Shown here piece after piece: positions 53,678-64,000 of a stretch of DNA of 64,000 nt. Positions within the stretch are counted from its first letter, which is position 1; every line of letters begins with the position of its first letter. Origin of the DNA: Toxoplasma gondii ME49 (lineage: Eukaryota > Apicomplexa > Conoidasida > Eucoccidiorida > Sarcocystidae); NCBI RefSeq assembly GCF_000006565.2, contig NC_031470.1, positions 622,954-686,953 of the forward strand, given 5' to 3'. The translations under genes were made by a program, and so were the position numbers. The notes under the pieces are model-generated. The model was not told the origin of the DNA. It made no database searches and saw nothing but the letters and a program-made list of their open reading frames with translations.

Positions 53678-56600
53678 CCTGCACGATATTCGTCGTTCCG
53701 GCAGTGTTTTCTTTTTTTTTCCGGCTCGGTGGTCTCGATGATATGCAGACGCAGAAAAAAAGCCATTTATAAACTCAACATGTCTCTTTTCGCTTTCCAA
53801 ACAGAAGAAACGGCTGCAAGCCGGTAGTTGCCTCGTGTGCTCCCCCCCCCTCCCCCAGGGCTTGTTTAGCCCTTATATTTTCGCTTTATGAAGTGGTTTC
53901 ATGTCCAAGAAGGAGGCAGCGAATTCTTTTCGGACCAGGGAGATGAGATAGACGCCTGAATGGAAGTTGCTCATACGCTGTAGCACTCGCTCTGCCTGAA
54001 ACGCTCCATTGCATTACCTGCTGCACCATCCTGAGCAGCATCTTGTTAGAAGACTGTGTTTTCGCGCCGTTATCGTTTTCTAAGCGTATTAAAAAGACGC
54101 TCAGGCTGGCCTACCATTGCAGATTTTCCACCCGGGGAAAAGTGTGGCTATCCAGCGTCGTCCGCCGCTACGTCGTCAGTGTCTATGGGGGACTCAAAAC
54201 TCATGCAAGCGTCCCGCCGTCGCTGTCGAATCAGATTAGCACACTAGAAGAATATGCTTGTGTGGTGTAAGTCGTTCGTGATGAGATTCAACATTCACTC
54301 GACTGTGTGGTTAAAAGGCTCGGGTCACGCCCGGCATGCGCAGTAGTAGGTTGAAGGAACTGTTAGCGAGTGAAGGCCTTCTACCTTAAAAGCTGTCGCG
54401 TCGTCTGCATTTGCATCAACGCCGTAAGGAAACGAGCGACAATATGAAAGCTCAAGGATATGGTGGCACTGCAATATCTGTGGTTGTTCTGGAAAGGATC
54501 GCTGGGCATTCTGGTGCCAGAGCGAGAGGTGTCTGGCGGATGCCAGGGCGTGTACCTCACTCAGTAAGAGTGCTCGCTAGTTTGCGAGAGACCATGCGCC
54601 TTGCACAAATGTTGTCAACTTTTTCGATTACCGTAAATTCTCTTTTAGACAGACTATTGGGTCCCAATAAACACTAGCACCCGTTTTGAGATGCTTTCCT
54701 GCGGCTCTCCCACCCTCCGCGGTTGGCCCATAATTGCAGGGGACTTCGTTTTCATTAGCAACCTGCTCGCAGCCGGTGACACACGGACACCCAGTTCGCC
54801 ACTTTAACCGTCATGGCGTCCGTTTCAAACTATACCGAGACCGATGGTTAAGGCTCTTAGACTCTCTCTGGCTCTGAAATGCCCCCTTCACCAGTACTCA
54901 CTGCTTCCTCTGCGAAAGCCTCTTCCGTAGTCTCCAGAACCTCCGACTGAGTTACAAGAGACAGTCGACCACTCTTACTGTAAAGACGAGAAGGAAAAGA
55001 GGCTCCGTCTTGCTGTGACTCCAGAATTAGGAAACCTCAATGCTGTCTTCTCTCCTAGGCTACTGCCAACTGCTGCTTTCTGCAAAAATGAGCCTTTGCC
55101 TCTGTTCGGCTGACACCGTTGCACCGGCGTACCGGGAGTGTCAACATAGAGGGCAGAGCACTGCCTCTACACACCCCAGTGAAACTCGGGAAACAATTCT
55201 CAGAACCTACTGAATAGCGCGGACACTCGCCCCGTTGGTAGGTCCAACCTCGCCAAGATCCCTTTAACACGACCCCTCCGAAACAGTCGGGTGGGAGATT
55301 TAGGAATCACTGAAGCATTTGCGCATGAAGTAACCACGGGGCTGTCGATGGCGGTGGAAGCGCCGTGAGTGCACAGGGACTGGGCGTGATACAAACCTGT
55401 AGAATCGGCAGTGTACGCGCTTTATTCTTCAACGTGTAGTGACATATGTTCTAACTGAAGGTGTATGGAACGCGTAGGTCTACGTTTCCGAATAGACATA
55501 TGTACATGCATGGTGTCGAGACGTCTCTGTCCCCCGGCACCATCAAAGATAGGCGAACCCCTGCGAACTGTGGCCTGCGTAGAAATGTGAGTACTTGCTC
55601 TCCAGTTTTTTCTTCGGTGCGCGGTCCGCATAGCCATGCACATAGTTGGACATAGTGAAGACGAAGACAATAGGGAAAGAAGCTTGTCATATGTAACTAT
55701 CCGCCATATATACCAAGAAAGCAAGATGTTATAACACGACTGTTCTAGGCGAGAGAAGAGGACCTCTTATCCCTGTAGATTCCGTTTCAATAGAACGAAA
55801 AGTGTCTTCCTTGCCAAACGTGAAAAACCCATGCGCTTGCAAGTCCAGAGATCGCGCCTGCGTTTCGGCATCAGTCGGACAGGCGTTTGCGTTACCCAGT
55901 AAAGGGCTGACGGTTTACGGCCGAAGAAGCTATGCTGAACCTTCAAATATCTCCGCGTTCGGAGTGACCGATAATAAATCGTGTGTACCTCAATTCGGCA
56001 AGCAAACAGTTTCGTTTTGTAGTGTCTCGTAAAGCATTCCACACGTCGGCGATGTTCCAGGCGTAGTCTATGGGTAACTGCTACCACTCGTATTTGCAGC
56101 GAGAGAAAACGACCAGTCAAATGCTAGTTCGATCGGTACCATCGTACTGGAAGTGCGTACACGATTTGTGTAGTGCCTGTCGCGTGTTGTCTGTATGTCG
56201 TAACCGGAGTCGTATTTAGTATCCTGCCACGAGTGCTTCGGCTTAGACACACTTTTTGTTCGGCAACGAAAGCAAATCAAACACTTCCATTCGCGTTTTC
56301 CAATCAAGTATCAGCCAGAGGGCTTTCTGCTGCCCGACCGAAGGACCCGAAGACTTATCCCCCTTGGCCTGTGTTCCCGCTTTCCTAAAGTGAACTGTAG
56401 CATTTCGTTGCAGAAAATAAAGCACCGCGTGTCGTTATCGAGTCCGTCAGAACGGCACAAAAAAAAGCACAATCCGTCGTTGTCCTTTTTAAGACCTAAC
56501 CACTCGGGACGTCGGTGTTCGGAAGCACACCTCCAGATTCTCTTTTGATCGGTTTCTCAAGTAACAGCGTTTGTGTTTCTCTAAAAGCGGTATGAAACGT

Positions 56601-56836
56601 TGAGAAACCTCTTCTCGCTGCGAAGGCATTTTGCATCTCCCTGACGATTAGTTTTCAGACTGCGTGACCGTCGCGAAGAGGTAGAAGTGCAGAAAAAGCC
56701 GAGTTTGTAACTGTGGCCTGCGCACACACCGTGCACCAGACCAATTCTCTTCCTTCAAACAGAGCCTCAGACACGTCCGCTAGAATCCAAGCAATTGCCT
56801 CAGCTTTCGATCCACCAACGAGAAATGGGCATTTAC

Positions 56837-56888
56837 ACAAATCTAGATGAAATCCGGCACTCGCATGCCGACTTTTATCTAGATTTGT
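56837..56888. repeat. Imperfect inverted repeat (23-bp arms, 6-nt loop)
   Basis: Arms 56837-56859 and 56866-56888 both begin, read inward, with ACAAATCTAGAT. They differ at about three positions, and the loop is CTCGCA. It may be a foldback element remnant or a structured RNA. It lies far from any called gene. Confidence 0.8.
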
Positions 56889-57062
56889 CGGACGCGGACT
56901 GGTGATCGAAGAGGTGGAGGCTTTGGTATGCAACCAACACCACATCGCCGTTTATTCCTTTTTCCCGCCACACCCGCATCTACCCCTATTTGTATATGCA
57001 TCTTCTTCCTATAGAAACCTATACATACACTTACACATTTTTACATATACGTACACGCATGT

Positions 57063-57085
57063 ATAATATATATATATATATAATA
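57063..57085. repeat. (TA)n microsatellite
   Basis: Short TA run in the intergenic region 3' of RAD1. Confidence 0.85.
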
Positions 57086-57559
57086 CATATTTATTCTTGG
57101 CGACCGTCGAGCGAAAGCCTAGCTTCACGGCAGTTTACGTGCGGTATAGCGCGCTCAATGCGGCTACGCGTTCTCTCTTTTGCTCCGTAGTGACAGCTGT
57201 ATGAAAGCGGCAAGCGCGCGAGACGCTTCCACGCAACTGCCGTTCTGCTTTTTACTTAATCAGGAGTTGCAGAAGCAGGAGACCGTCCTGATGCCACTCG
57301 AGGCGCAGACCAGTGGCGAGCTCTGAGGGTGCATGCAGCGCGGGGAACACACGTACACTCAAAGTGTGGAAAGAAAAGCAACAGCCTCCCGAGATAACGC
57401 AAATAAACAGGAGACTCTCAGTAGCGGCGACCTGGGAAGCGCAACCAGACTAGGCTTTTGAATGGCAAAAATGTTCCGAAAATGAAGAAGCGAAGCACAG
57501 ATGTACCTTCAGTCCTGACTCCCGTGGGTATGAAGAACAGTCCTGAACGCCTGCATTTA

Positions 57560-60500
57560 TCAAGGTGTTTTCAAGGGAAGGCTCAGCTCAGTCGGAGGCA
57601 CTTTTACATTTCCTTCTTGGCATCTCAGATCCCGATGCACATCTAAAATCAAGTCAAGTGTCACAGCAAATGCCATCTGACAACCGCGGGACTTGCTGCG
57701 CCTAACTCTGTTCGACCTACTAAGGGCCGGGACAACCGAGAGGAGACTTCTCAGCTTGTATGTGTGCCTGTCGAAAAGCGGACGACAGACGAAACAGGAA
57801 ACACTGCATGAGCACTGACGCCTGTTGCCGCTTTCGTTCATCACCCCTGTCTCTCCAATCCAGTTAAATCGCTTCTCTCCGCGGGCACCCAGACAACCTA
57901 CAACTCTAAAGACTGTGCACACAGTACATGTCCATATATACACATGTTTACGTATGTTTATATATATATATATATATATGTCTACATCGGTATCTCAGTG
58001 ATGCTTCCCTTGTGAACGCATGTGCCCCCCCTTGTTGATTTGTAAACAGCATCCTGTAGGAAAAATGAAGTGAATCCAGACACATCTATCATTTTCTCAG
58101 CCAAACGGTCTGTGAGCTTTGGAACACCCGAACCGAAATAGAGTATATTGATTTATGCTTGCATAATCAGCACAGATGCAAGTCCACATAGACATCGACG
58201 GTGTCAGACATCTAAACATATACATATATATATCTATATATGTGAATACGCATTTTCTTATGTTTTTGGGATGCCCGAATGTGATCTCGAAATATGCAGA
58301 TATGCCCGGAACACAAGCAGAGAAACAGTTTCACCGCGCGACTGCGTACTCGTGCGTCCTTGTCAGTTGCAGGCTAGGAAAGAGAAGAGGGTCGAGGCCG
58401 AGTGCGACTTCTTGCGCGACAGCCTGGTGGCTGGTGCTCTGAATAAAGGACGACCGATGAAACAGAGAAAAACGTAGGGCAGAGAAATTGAAGACGCAGC
58501 CGACGCCGGTGCACCAAATACAAAGACATGCGCTTTTAAAATCTCTGAAAAAGAATGATGCACTGAACTCGAGGGTTCTTCTCCTGTACGTGAAAGCCCA
58601 GCGGACACCCAATTATATATATATATATATATATCTTTATGCAGGGGTGTTTTACTTGGAAAATCTTCGTGGCATACTGTTAAAGTCATAGCACATCCAT
58701 ACCAATGTGTATACACAAAAATACATACGTGCACCAAGAGCTATATACATACATATCTATGTAACCTTGTGTGTGTATGTATATGTGCCGTCAACCATGT
58801 GACACACCCACTCGAGTGTCTCCTAAGTCTCTGTTTCCGAAGCGACCAGTCTCGCTTGCTCCGGAGAGGCTCTGGCAGATGATTCCGTTTTCATCGCTGT
58901 CCTTCCAACGACTTGCGGGATGCTCTTAACCATCCGTCTCTTCATCGCGAATCGAATCTTCACTAACCACGCCAGGCTTTCTCTTTCTTTCGATGTATCT
59001 GTCTCTCTCTCTCTATGTCTACTTGTATATATCCATCTATCTATCTATGTCTCTCTCTCTCTCTGTCTCATTATCTCTTTATCTACCTATATATCTCTAT
59101 CTTCTTGTCTATCTTCTTATCTATCTTTTCCACTACATACATCGAAGTTGGAATATCAACCTATCCGCGTACACACATCGATCGGCGCAGATTGATCTCC
59201 TGCCAGAATTTCAATCGATATACCCCCGAGGGTGTCTGGGCGGAGAAGGAGAGGAAGCGAGGGAACACGGGGACGAGAGAACTGCAGGGTGTGGTTTCCA
59301 GTCTCGAGCTCACCAGGCGCATAATCACCGGCTTCGTCTCATCGGCGGCCGCTGTGAATGCAACAGGGCTGACGTGTACGGAGGATTCTTCCTCTTCTGT
59401 CTCGCGGTGTCTCTGAAGATTCGCAGGTTGTCTCTTATCGTCCTCTGGAAACGCAAAGCTAGGCAAAGGCGGAGGAAAAACAGAGAGACGCACATCGCCC
59501 GATCCTGCAGCCCCGGAAGCCTCTTCGTCGGACCCTAACAGGTCCACGAGAACTTCCCTGAATGCCTGCGGCTGCAGAGAGCACAGACGCACAATGTGAA
59601 GAAAGAAACAACAAGATAGCTGACGACTGGAGGACACTGCCTGGACACACACATGCGGTCTGAAGAGACGAAAAAGGGAGGAACGTCCAACGCGATCAGC
59701 TCTCGAACGCAGCCGACGTGACATAATTGAGACGTCGTAGAGGATTGATCTTCAACGCTGGCAGCTGTCTTCACCAGTCCAGTACCCTCTCTACGACTCA
59801 GAAGGAGCTGGAGGAGAAGAGAGGAGGAGAGCAGCAGACGACGCACCGCAGCGGTTGAGAGAAGCGGCAAGAAGGAAGGACATGAAAAGTAAATCTTGGA
59901 AACAGAGACATTTGCAACAACACAGCGAAACGCACCGACACTCGGAGGTAGTCTGCCGAAGACGAACTGCAAGACGGAGAAAAGACGCATAAATCCGGGA
60001 GTTTCTCGTGCTGCAAAAACACCCAAACAGCACAGCGGACCCGTCGACGTGTACAGACACCCTCCTGTCGGCTCTCTTCAGAGTCCTTCCACCTTCCTCA
60101 TTTCGTGCGTGAATTCGCCTGCAAACCACCACCTATCTACTTTTCCATGTCTCTGTATCTTGATACTTGACTTACTCAAGAGATCTATCTTAGCCAGTAG
60201 ATTTGTCTATCACAATGCATTGATCTACGTGTCTGTCCTAGTCAATCTAGTCATCCAGATACCTTGATCTAAATCCTCCAGTTTATCAATATCTATCTCT
60301 CTACCTATCTATCGCTAAACCTATATCTCTCTCTATCTATCTGTCTCTCTATCAAATTATATCAATATATATCTCTCTCTAAATCGCCCTGTTTATATCT
60401 CTCTCTCTATCCATCAATCACCTTCGGTAGATGTGCCAAGAAACCGTTTTCAGTCCACCTGCCTATGGATCTGTCTATCTGTGTTCGTGCATGCGAACGC

Positions 60501-62381
60501 AAAAATGCGCATTTGCAGATAGCGCGCATGTGCCTTTTCTCCAGCCTCAGGAACCCGGTCGAGTGAGGCTGTGAAGCATCGACGCAAGATCTCCTGATGA
60601 ACGAGGAGCTGCATGCACAGCTGCTGGGAGGGAGACTTCGCCTCCTCGCTGGACTGCATCTGGCTCTGGGGAACTTCCACTTGACATTTATGCGCCTTTG
60701 GAGCAATGGCTACTCCCCAGGTCGACTCCGCGTTTTTGTTGTGTACACGTCGATTACACCTGCATCATTTTGAAAGCACAACCTGACCTGAGAAATGCTG
60801 AACGTCTTCACACAAATCTCTGAAAGCGCTTCTTCCTCCTCAGATCCGCCTCGGCCCAGAAGACGCTCGTGAAGGAGCAGAGTGAGCAAGCCCTCGTCGA
60901 AGATGTAACGAACGCGAAGATGAGCCTGCGAAAAACGCGACACGAACTACGGGATGGATAATGAAGCAGAGAACCAAGACGGAAAGCGCTTCGCCTCACC
61001 CTTTCTCTAGTTCTTCCTTCTCGTCCTGTGTCTCCCTCTCCCTCTCTCTCGATGCGTCGTCTCTCTCTGTCTTCTTCTCTCTGTCCAGGCTGCGCTGCGT
61101 CTCCCTCGTTTTCGCCGAGAGAGCCTTGTTCGTCGGCGGTGGCCGCATGTCGCCTGCCAACTGGAACTGCCTCTTCGTCTCTGCATGTTCCCTCTCCACC
61201 GCTCGAGTCCTGCGCTCGACACTGCTTCCGCCTACGTTCTCCCCGAACAACATCAGCGCGTTGACCAGCTCGTGGACGCGAACCATCACTTGCTGCTCCT
61301 CTGCATCTCTCCTGTCCCCTTCTTCCTCGCGCTCCGGAGTCGCACAAGTCCTCCCCGGCTCTCCCGGCTCGCGTTCTGCATCGCCGCAGGCCTCGTTCGC
61401 CGCCCGCCTTCGCTTGCGGCCCCGCGACGCGCGCCCGGACCGCCTCGACTTATATTCGAAGAAGGGGAAGAAAGAGGCGGCGAGACGCAGCTCGCTGTAC
61501 ACGTCTCGGGCGCGAGAGACTCCGCGCAGCAGCAGCTCGTTCTCGCTCCACTGAATGAAGACGCAGTTCCAGTCTCCTTCGGCTCCGGACGGATGCCCTC
61601 TGGTCGCACCCTGTCGATGTCGGGATTCTCTGCCCCCTTCGAGCAGCGAGGCAGACGCCGCGTTCCCTGCAGCTGAGGAGCAGGCGGCGCAGAACGCAGC
61701 GAGGAAGACGCGACAAACAGATCAGCGACACGGAGAAGGGAGACAAAAAAGACGGCAGACAAAGCGAAAGAAAAGAGATGCGGAGAGAGACGTTAACCAT
61801 CATTAGTCTGGGTGCAGCGGCTCAGAAAGCAGAGCCCGGGTGAAGGACAGCGAGGCGCGGCGATCAAAGAGAAACTGAAGACACAGAGAAACTGAAAACA
61901 CAGAGACACTGAAGACACAGAGACACTGAAGCCACAGAGAAACTGAAGACAAAGAGAAACTGAAGACAAAGAGAAACGCGAACGAGCTAGCGATTCTCAG
62001 AGATAGAAGGGAAACAAAAACGAAGAAAAGAAAAGAGATGCACTCAGCATGGGGGCCCCAAAAGAACAACAGAACAGGATCCGTGGAACAAAAAAAAGGC
62101 CTTGAAGCCGCAACTGAGGATGCGACACCGCCAGTGGGGGGGACGAAGTCAGAAAACGTACAGTGAGGAATGACGACGGAGAGAAGCTGTGAGAAGAAGC
62201 GGACATCATCAACTTCGAACTGGACATATTCAGGCAAGACGGCGTCGGTGGGAGAACTGTCTCCTTTCTCCGTGGCGCCTGCAGGCAAGGTCCGCTTTCT
62301 TGTCGCGGGGGAGGGAGGAATGCACTCCCCGCGAGAGGAGGGGAGAGGCGACTCCGCGCCGTCGCTGTCTCCTCTCTCCAT
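57560..62381 (-). CDS. RAD1: RAD1-like subunit of the 9-1-1 DNA-damage checkpoint clamp, seven exons
   Basis: Exons: 62381-62162, 61666-61236, 60925-60788, 60665-60459, 59571-59314, 58438-58350, 57767-57560 (516 aa). Phases agree at all six junctions. Donors are GTACGT, GTAGGC, GTCAGG, GTGGAC, GTGAGC and GTACGC. RAD1 pairs with RAD9 and HUS1 in a PCNA-like ring loaded at damaged DNA in the nucleus. Segments matching RAD1 in order: VQFEVDDVRFFSQLL (53-67), DWNCVFIQWSENELLL (105-120), the core signature VMVRVHELVNALMLFGEN (200-217) joined directly to LRVRYIFDEGLLTLLLHE (220-237), LLVHQEILRRCFTASLD, then DETKPVIMRL (409-418), and HTYKLRSLLSVVPALS near the end. Charged or Ser-rich inserts raise the length above the usual 280-330. 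The weakest junction is exon 4 to 5; a donor at GAC CGG|GTTCCT would drop 32 residues. RAD1 fits better than HUS1 or RAD9 on these motifs; similarity was judged from memory. The start CCACATGG follows a CT-rich leader. Confidence 0.72.
57958..57979. repeat. (TA)n microsatellite in RAD1 intron 6
   Basis: Short pure TA run between the last two RAD1 exons. Confidence 0.85.
58613..58635. repeat. (TA)n microsatellite in RAD1 intron 5
   Basis: Short pure TA run about 175 bp before exon 6 on the gene strand. Confidence 0.85.
58996..59130. repeat. Degenerate (TCTA/TCTC)n tract in RAD1 intron 5
   Basis: ATCTATCTATCTATG and CTCTCTCT units alternate over about 135 bp. Repetitive frames read from it (Leu/Ser/Tyr-rich) are not genes. 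Confidence 0.85.
60275..60415. repeat. Degenerate (TCTA/TCTC)n tract in RAD1 intron 4
   Basis: The same type of tetranucleotide and CT repeat as in the neighbouring intron, over about 140 bp. Confidence 0.85.
61871..61977. repeat. 17-bp minisatellite in RAD1 intron 1
   Basis: Six copies of a unit close to GAAACTGAAGACACAGA, each with zero to three changes, plus five bases of a seventh copy. Confidence 0.9.
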
Positions 62382-63249
62382 GTGGAGCAGTCAGGACCGA
62401 GGCAGAGAGAACAGAGAGCGAGGAAGACCAGGAAGAAGGAGAAGACGGAAAAGGAGAAGACGGAAAAGGAGACGAAGCCGGAGAGGACGAGGACGAAGGA
62501 AAAGGCGAGGAAGACAGCGGGAGGAAGAAGGAGCTTCTGGAAGACCGCGCGTTGAGATGTGCGAACAGAAGAACGAGGGAGAGAAGAAACAGATTCGCGC
62601 CCATGTGTAGCGACGGAGAGAATCGCGAGGTCTCGTTCCTTCGAGTCACGCTCGAAGAAGAAAGAGACGACGACGAAGCGCGCAAAGGGCCATTTGCGGG
62701 TGCAGGCCAACACCTGCACGCCGATGGAAAGAGAGAGGAATCCCGTTTTCGACTTTCCCCGTTGTTCTCCCCATATCCGAAATGAAACCTTTTTCTCCGC
62801 AGTCCTTTTTTCTCTCTCTTCCGTTTGTGGCGTGTCTGCCCCCTCCCGCCTCCTCTGGGCGGGAGCAAGAGACGCTCGACGGCGCGAGTATCCTGGTTTT
62901 TTTGGACTCGGAATTTCGTTTTCTCCTCCCCTCCCCTTCCCCTTCTGCTATCGTCCAGAGGATTTTTCACAGGCAAGAAGAACGATGACGGAGACCGCCC
63001 TCATGGCGTCCGCCTCTGCTGCAAGACAGCGGTGTGTGAGCAGTCGGACTTTCGCCGGCTGCTTGGGCTGCGTCTCCTTGGTTCGTTTCGCGCTGTCTCC
63101 TCGAACAAGAGAGAGAGAGAGAGGAAGAAGACGGAGAAGAACGGCCGCTCCTTCGATGTTTTTCTTCTTTCTGCTTTCTATGAGAGACGAAACAGTCCAT
63201 CTAGCTTCTTCCTCCGCGGCAATTTCTCGTCCTGCGTCCTCCCTCTCGT
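62382..63249. other. RAD1 upstream region
   Basis: About 870 bp between the RAD1 start and the stop of the next minus-strand gene. The part nearest RAD1 (62390-62520) is strongly CT-rich on the gene strand, including GTCTTCTCC repeats, and is probably leader or promoter. Long frames read across it on both strands come from this bias. Confidence 0.5.
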
Positions 63250-63773
63250 CTAAAAAGTGACCATCTCTCGCCGCTTGTCGCCGTCGCCCGGAGGGGGGAG
63301 ACAGGAGGAGCGGGTCCGAGATGGGAGGCCGCGAATGTCTCCGGCGACTTTTTTCGTTCTTGTTTTCCGAGCGTTTTCTGGAGCCTCCAAATCGCTTTCG
63401 ACACTCGCCTCGCGGAACGCCGAGAGACCGTGGAAGGCTGCGAGCGAACCGCCGCGAGAGAGGCAAAGGAGCCGACGAGAAAACGCGCTGTCGCGGCTCA
63501 GCCGTGCGAGGATATCGTGCAGCCGCTCGGGGTGTGCAAACAATGCAGGACTTTTGGATTTCCTGGAGAAAAATGGACATCCGAGGGAGGCTTGAGAAAA
63601 CAGCGAGATTGAGCAAGACAACGAGATGCTTCCCTCTACGAAAGACGCATCTGTTCTCTTCCACCCATTTCCGCTTCGAGCTGCAGTGCATGACGCGGTC
63701 ACTCCCAGGGGGTGTGGTGACGCGGACCGTCTGCGGCTCGACTTCCGAGTTCTCGAAAAACTGGCTTCTTTAT
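63250..63773 (-). CDS. Terminal exon of an unidentified gene that continues beyond the right edge
   Basis: A strong acceptor (TTTTTCTCCTCTCTCTACAG) opens a frame of 174 complete codons that ends in TAG. The exon starts two bases into a codon boundary, so the upstream exon must end in phase 1. A GTACGC donor at about 63890 leaves one base in a frame that would fit. The text is Arg/Ser-rich with a short helical part (LHDILARLSRDSAFSRRLLCL). I recognise no family. No internal donor is convincing. It could also be an upstream exon of RAD1, but its own stop and the CT-rich leader of RAD1 argue against that. Confidence 0.4.
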
Positions 63774-64000
63774 CTGTAGAGAGAGGAGAAAAAGACGTCT
63801 AGACATCTGCAAAGGGACTGCGGTGTCTCAGCGGTGGATTCGAGCCTAACTCCCCCAAGCGTTTCTGGAGCGCCGTCCAAGCCACTGCGCGTACGCTGTG
63901 CGTTTGCCACGGACTTCGCAGGGGTCTCTGCATTTTCCCTCCGGCAGACTTCGCCAGTTCAGCTTCCGTTGCTTTCTGTGTCTCTGGAGAACTCGGGGAT

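Larger units (their letters stand above)
53678..57559. other. Region between tRNA-Ala and RAD1
   Basis: About 3.9 kb with no convincing gene. Frames are short and without motifs. It contains a 52-bp hairpin at 56837 and a (TA)n tract at 57063-57085, and it ends in the 3' flank of RAD1. I looked for further tRNA-like B boxes and saw none. Confidence 0.45.

Noticed and set aside
52100..57500. Search for organelle-derived inserts and extra RNA genes
   Set aside because: Coccidian nuclear genomes often carry mitochondrial fragments, so I looked for recognisable cytochrome or rRNA pieces. I saw none by eye; a nucleotide search against the mitochondrial genome would decide.
58920..59538. Tyr/Leu/Ser-rich plus-strand frames
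   Set aside because: They are translations of the degenerate TCTA/TCTC repeat in a RAD1 intron and of antisense RAD1 exon 5.
60996..61235. Continuation of RAD1 exon 2 through a Lys/Glu/Arg-rich stretch to a GTGAGG donor at about 60999
   Set aside because: It would leave two bases and break the frame of the next exon. The GTAGGC donor at 61235 keeps phase and joins the RAD1 strands directly.
1..64000. CRISPR arrays, insertion sequences, operons, phage or plasmid features
   Set aside because: The window is eukaryotic in every respect. The tandem repeats are in-frame coding repeats or simple-sequence DNA without spacer structure, and no transposase or reverse transcriptase motif was seen.

Overview
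The window looks like nuclear DNA of a cyst-forming coccidian (Apicomplexa), most likely Toxoplasma or a close relative such as Neospora or Hammondia. The species call is inference. It rests on balanced base composition, genes split by introns of roughly 150 to 1,500 bp with GT..AG ends, very long intron-free frames rich in Ser/Pro/Ala/Glu runs, well-spaced single genes on both strands, (TA)n and (TCTA)n microsatellites in introns and intergenic DNA, and a eukaryotic tRNA gene with internal A and B boxes.

Layout. 0.3-4.1 kb (-): a two-exon P3-type plasma-membrane H+-ATPase (PMA family). 8.4-12.3 kb (-): a six-exon eIF2B delta subunit. 14.7-15.5 kb (-): a one-exon secreted or membrane-hairpin protein of 248 aa. 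18.9-24.3 kb (+): one 1,786-codon frame of unknown function with a possible mitochondrial leader. 26.0-35.5 kb (-): one 3,168-codon coiled-coil protein with Pro/Lys linkers, a 387-bp tandem repeat and short aromatic-glycine motifs at its C-terminus. 39.3-41.3 kb (+): a two-exon DPY-30 motif protein. 42.5-45.3 kb (-): a three-exon gene with a C2H2-like zinc knuckle. 48.4-51.4 kb (+): a four-exon ELMO-domain protein. 53.6 kb (+): tRNA-Ala(AGC). 57.6-62.4 kb (-): a seven-exon RAD1-like subunit of the 9-1-1 checkpoint clamp. 63.3-63.8 kb (-): the terminal exon of a gene that runs off the right edge.

The split genes were assembled by hand from the sequence. Exons were kept only where splice sites, codon phase and family motifs agreed. 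RAD1, eIF2B delta, ELMO and DPY-30 all assemble with consistent phase; the weakest junctions are stated in each entry. These are unrelated housekeeping and lineage-specific genes. I see no operon, island or mobile element.

The least explained material is the giant coiled-coil scaffold with its aromatic tail motifs, the 1,786-aa frame, the small secreted hairpin protein, a perfect 37-bp palindrome just 3' of the DPY-30 gene, and a 52-bp imperfect hairpin at 56.8 kb.
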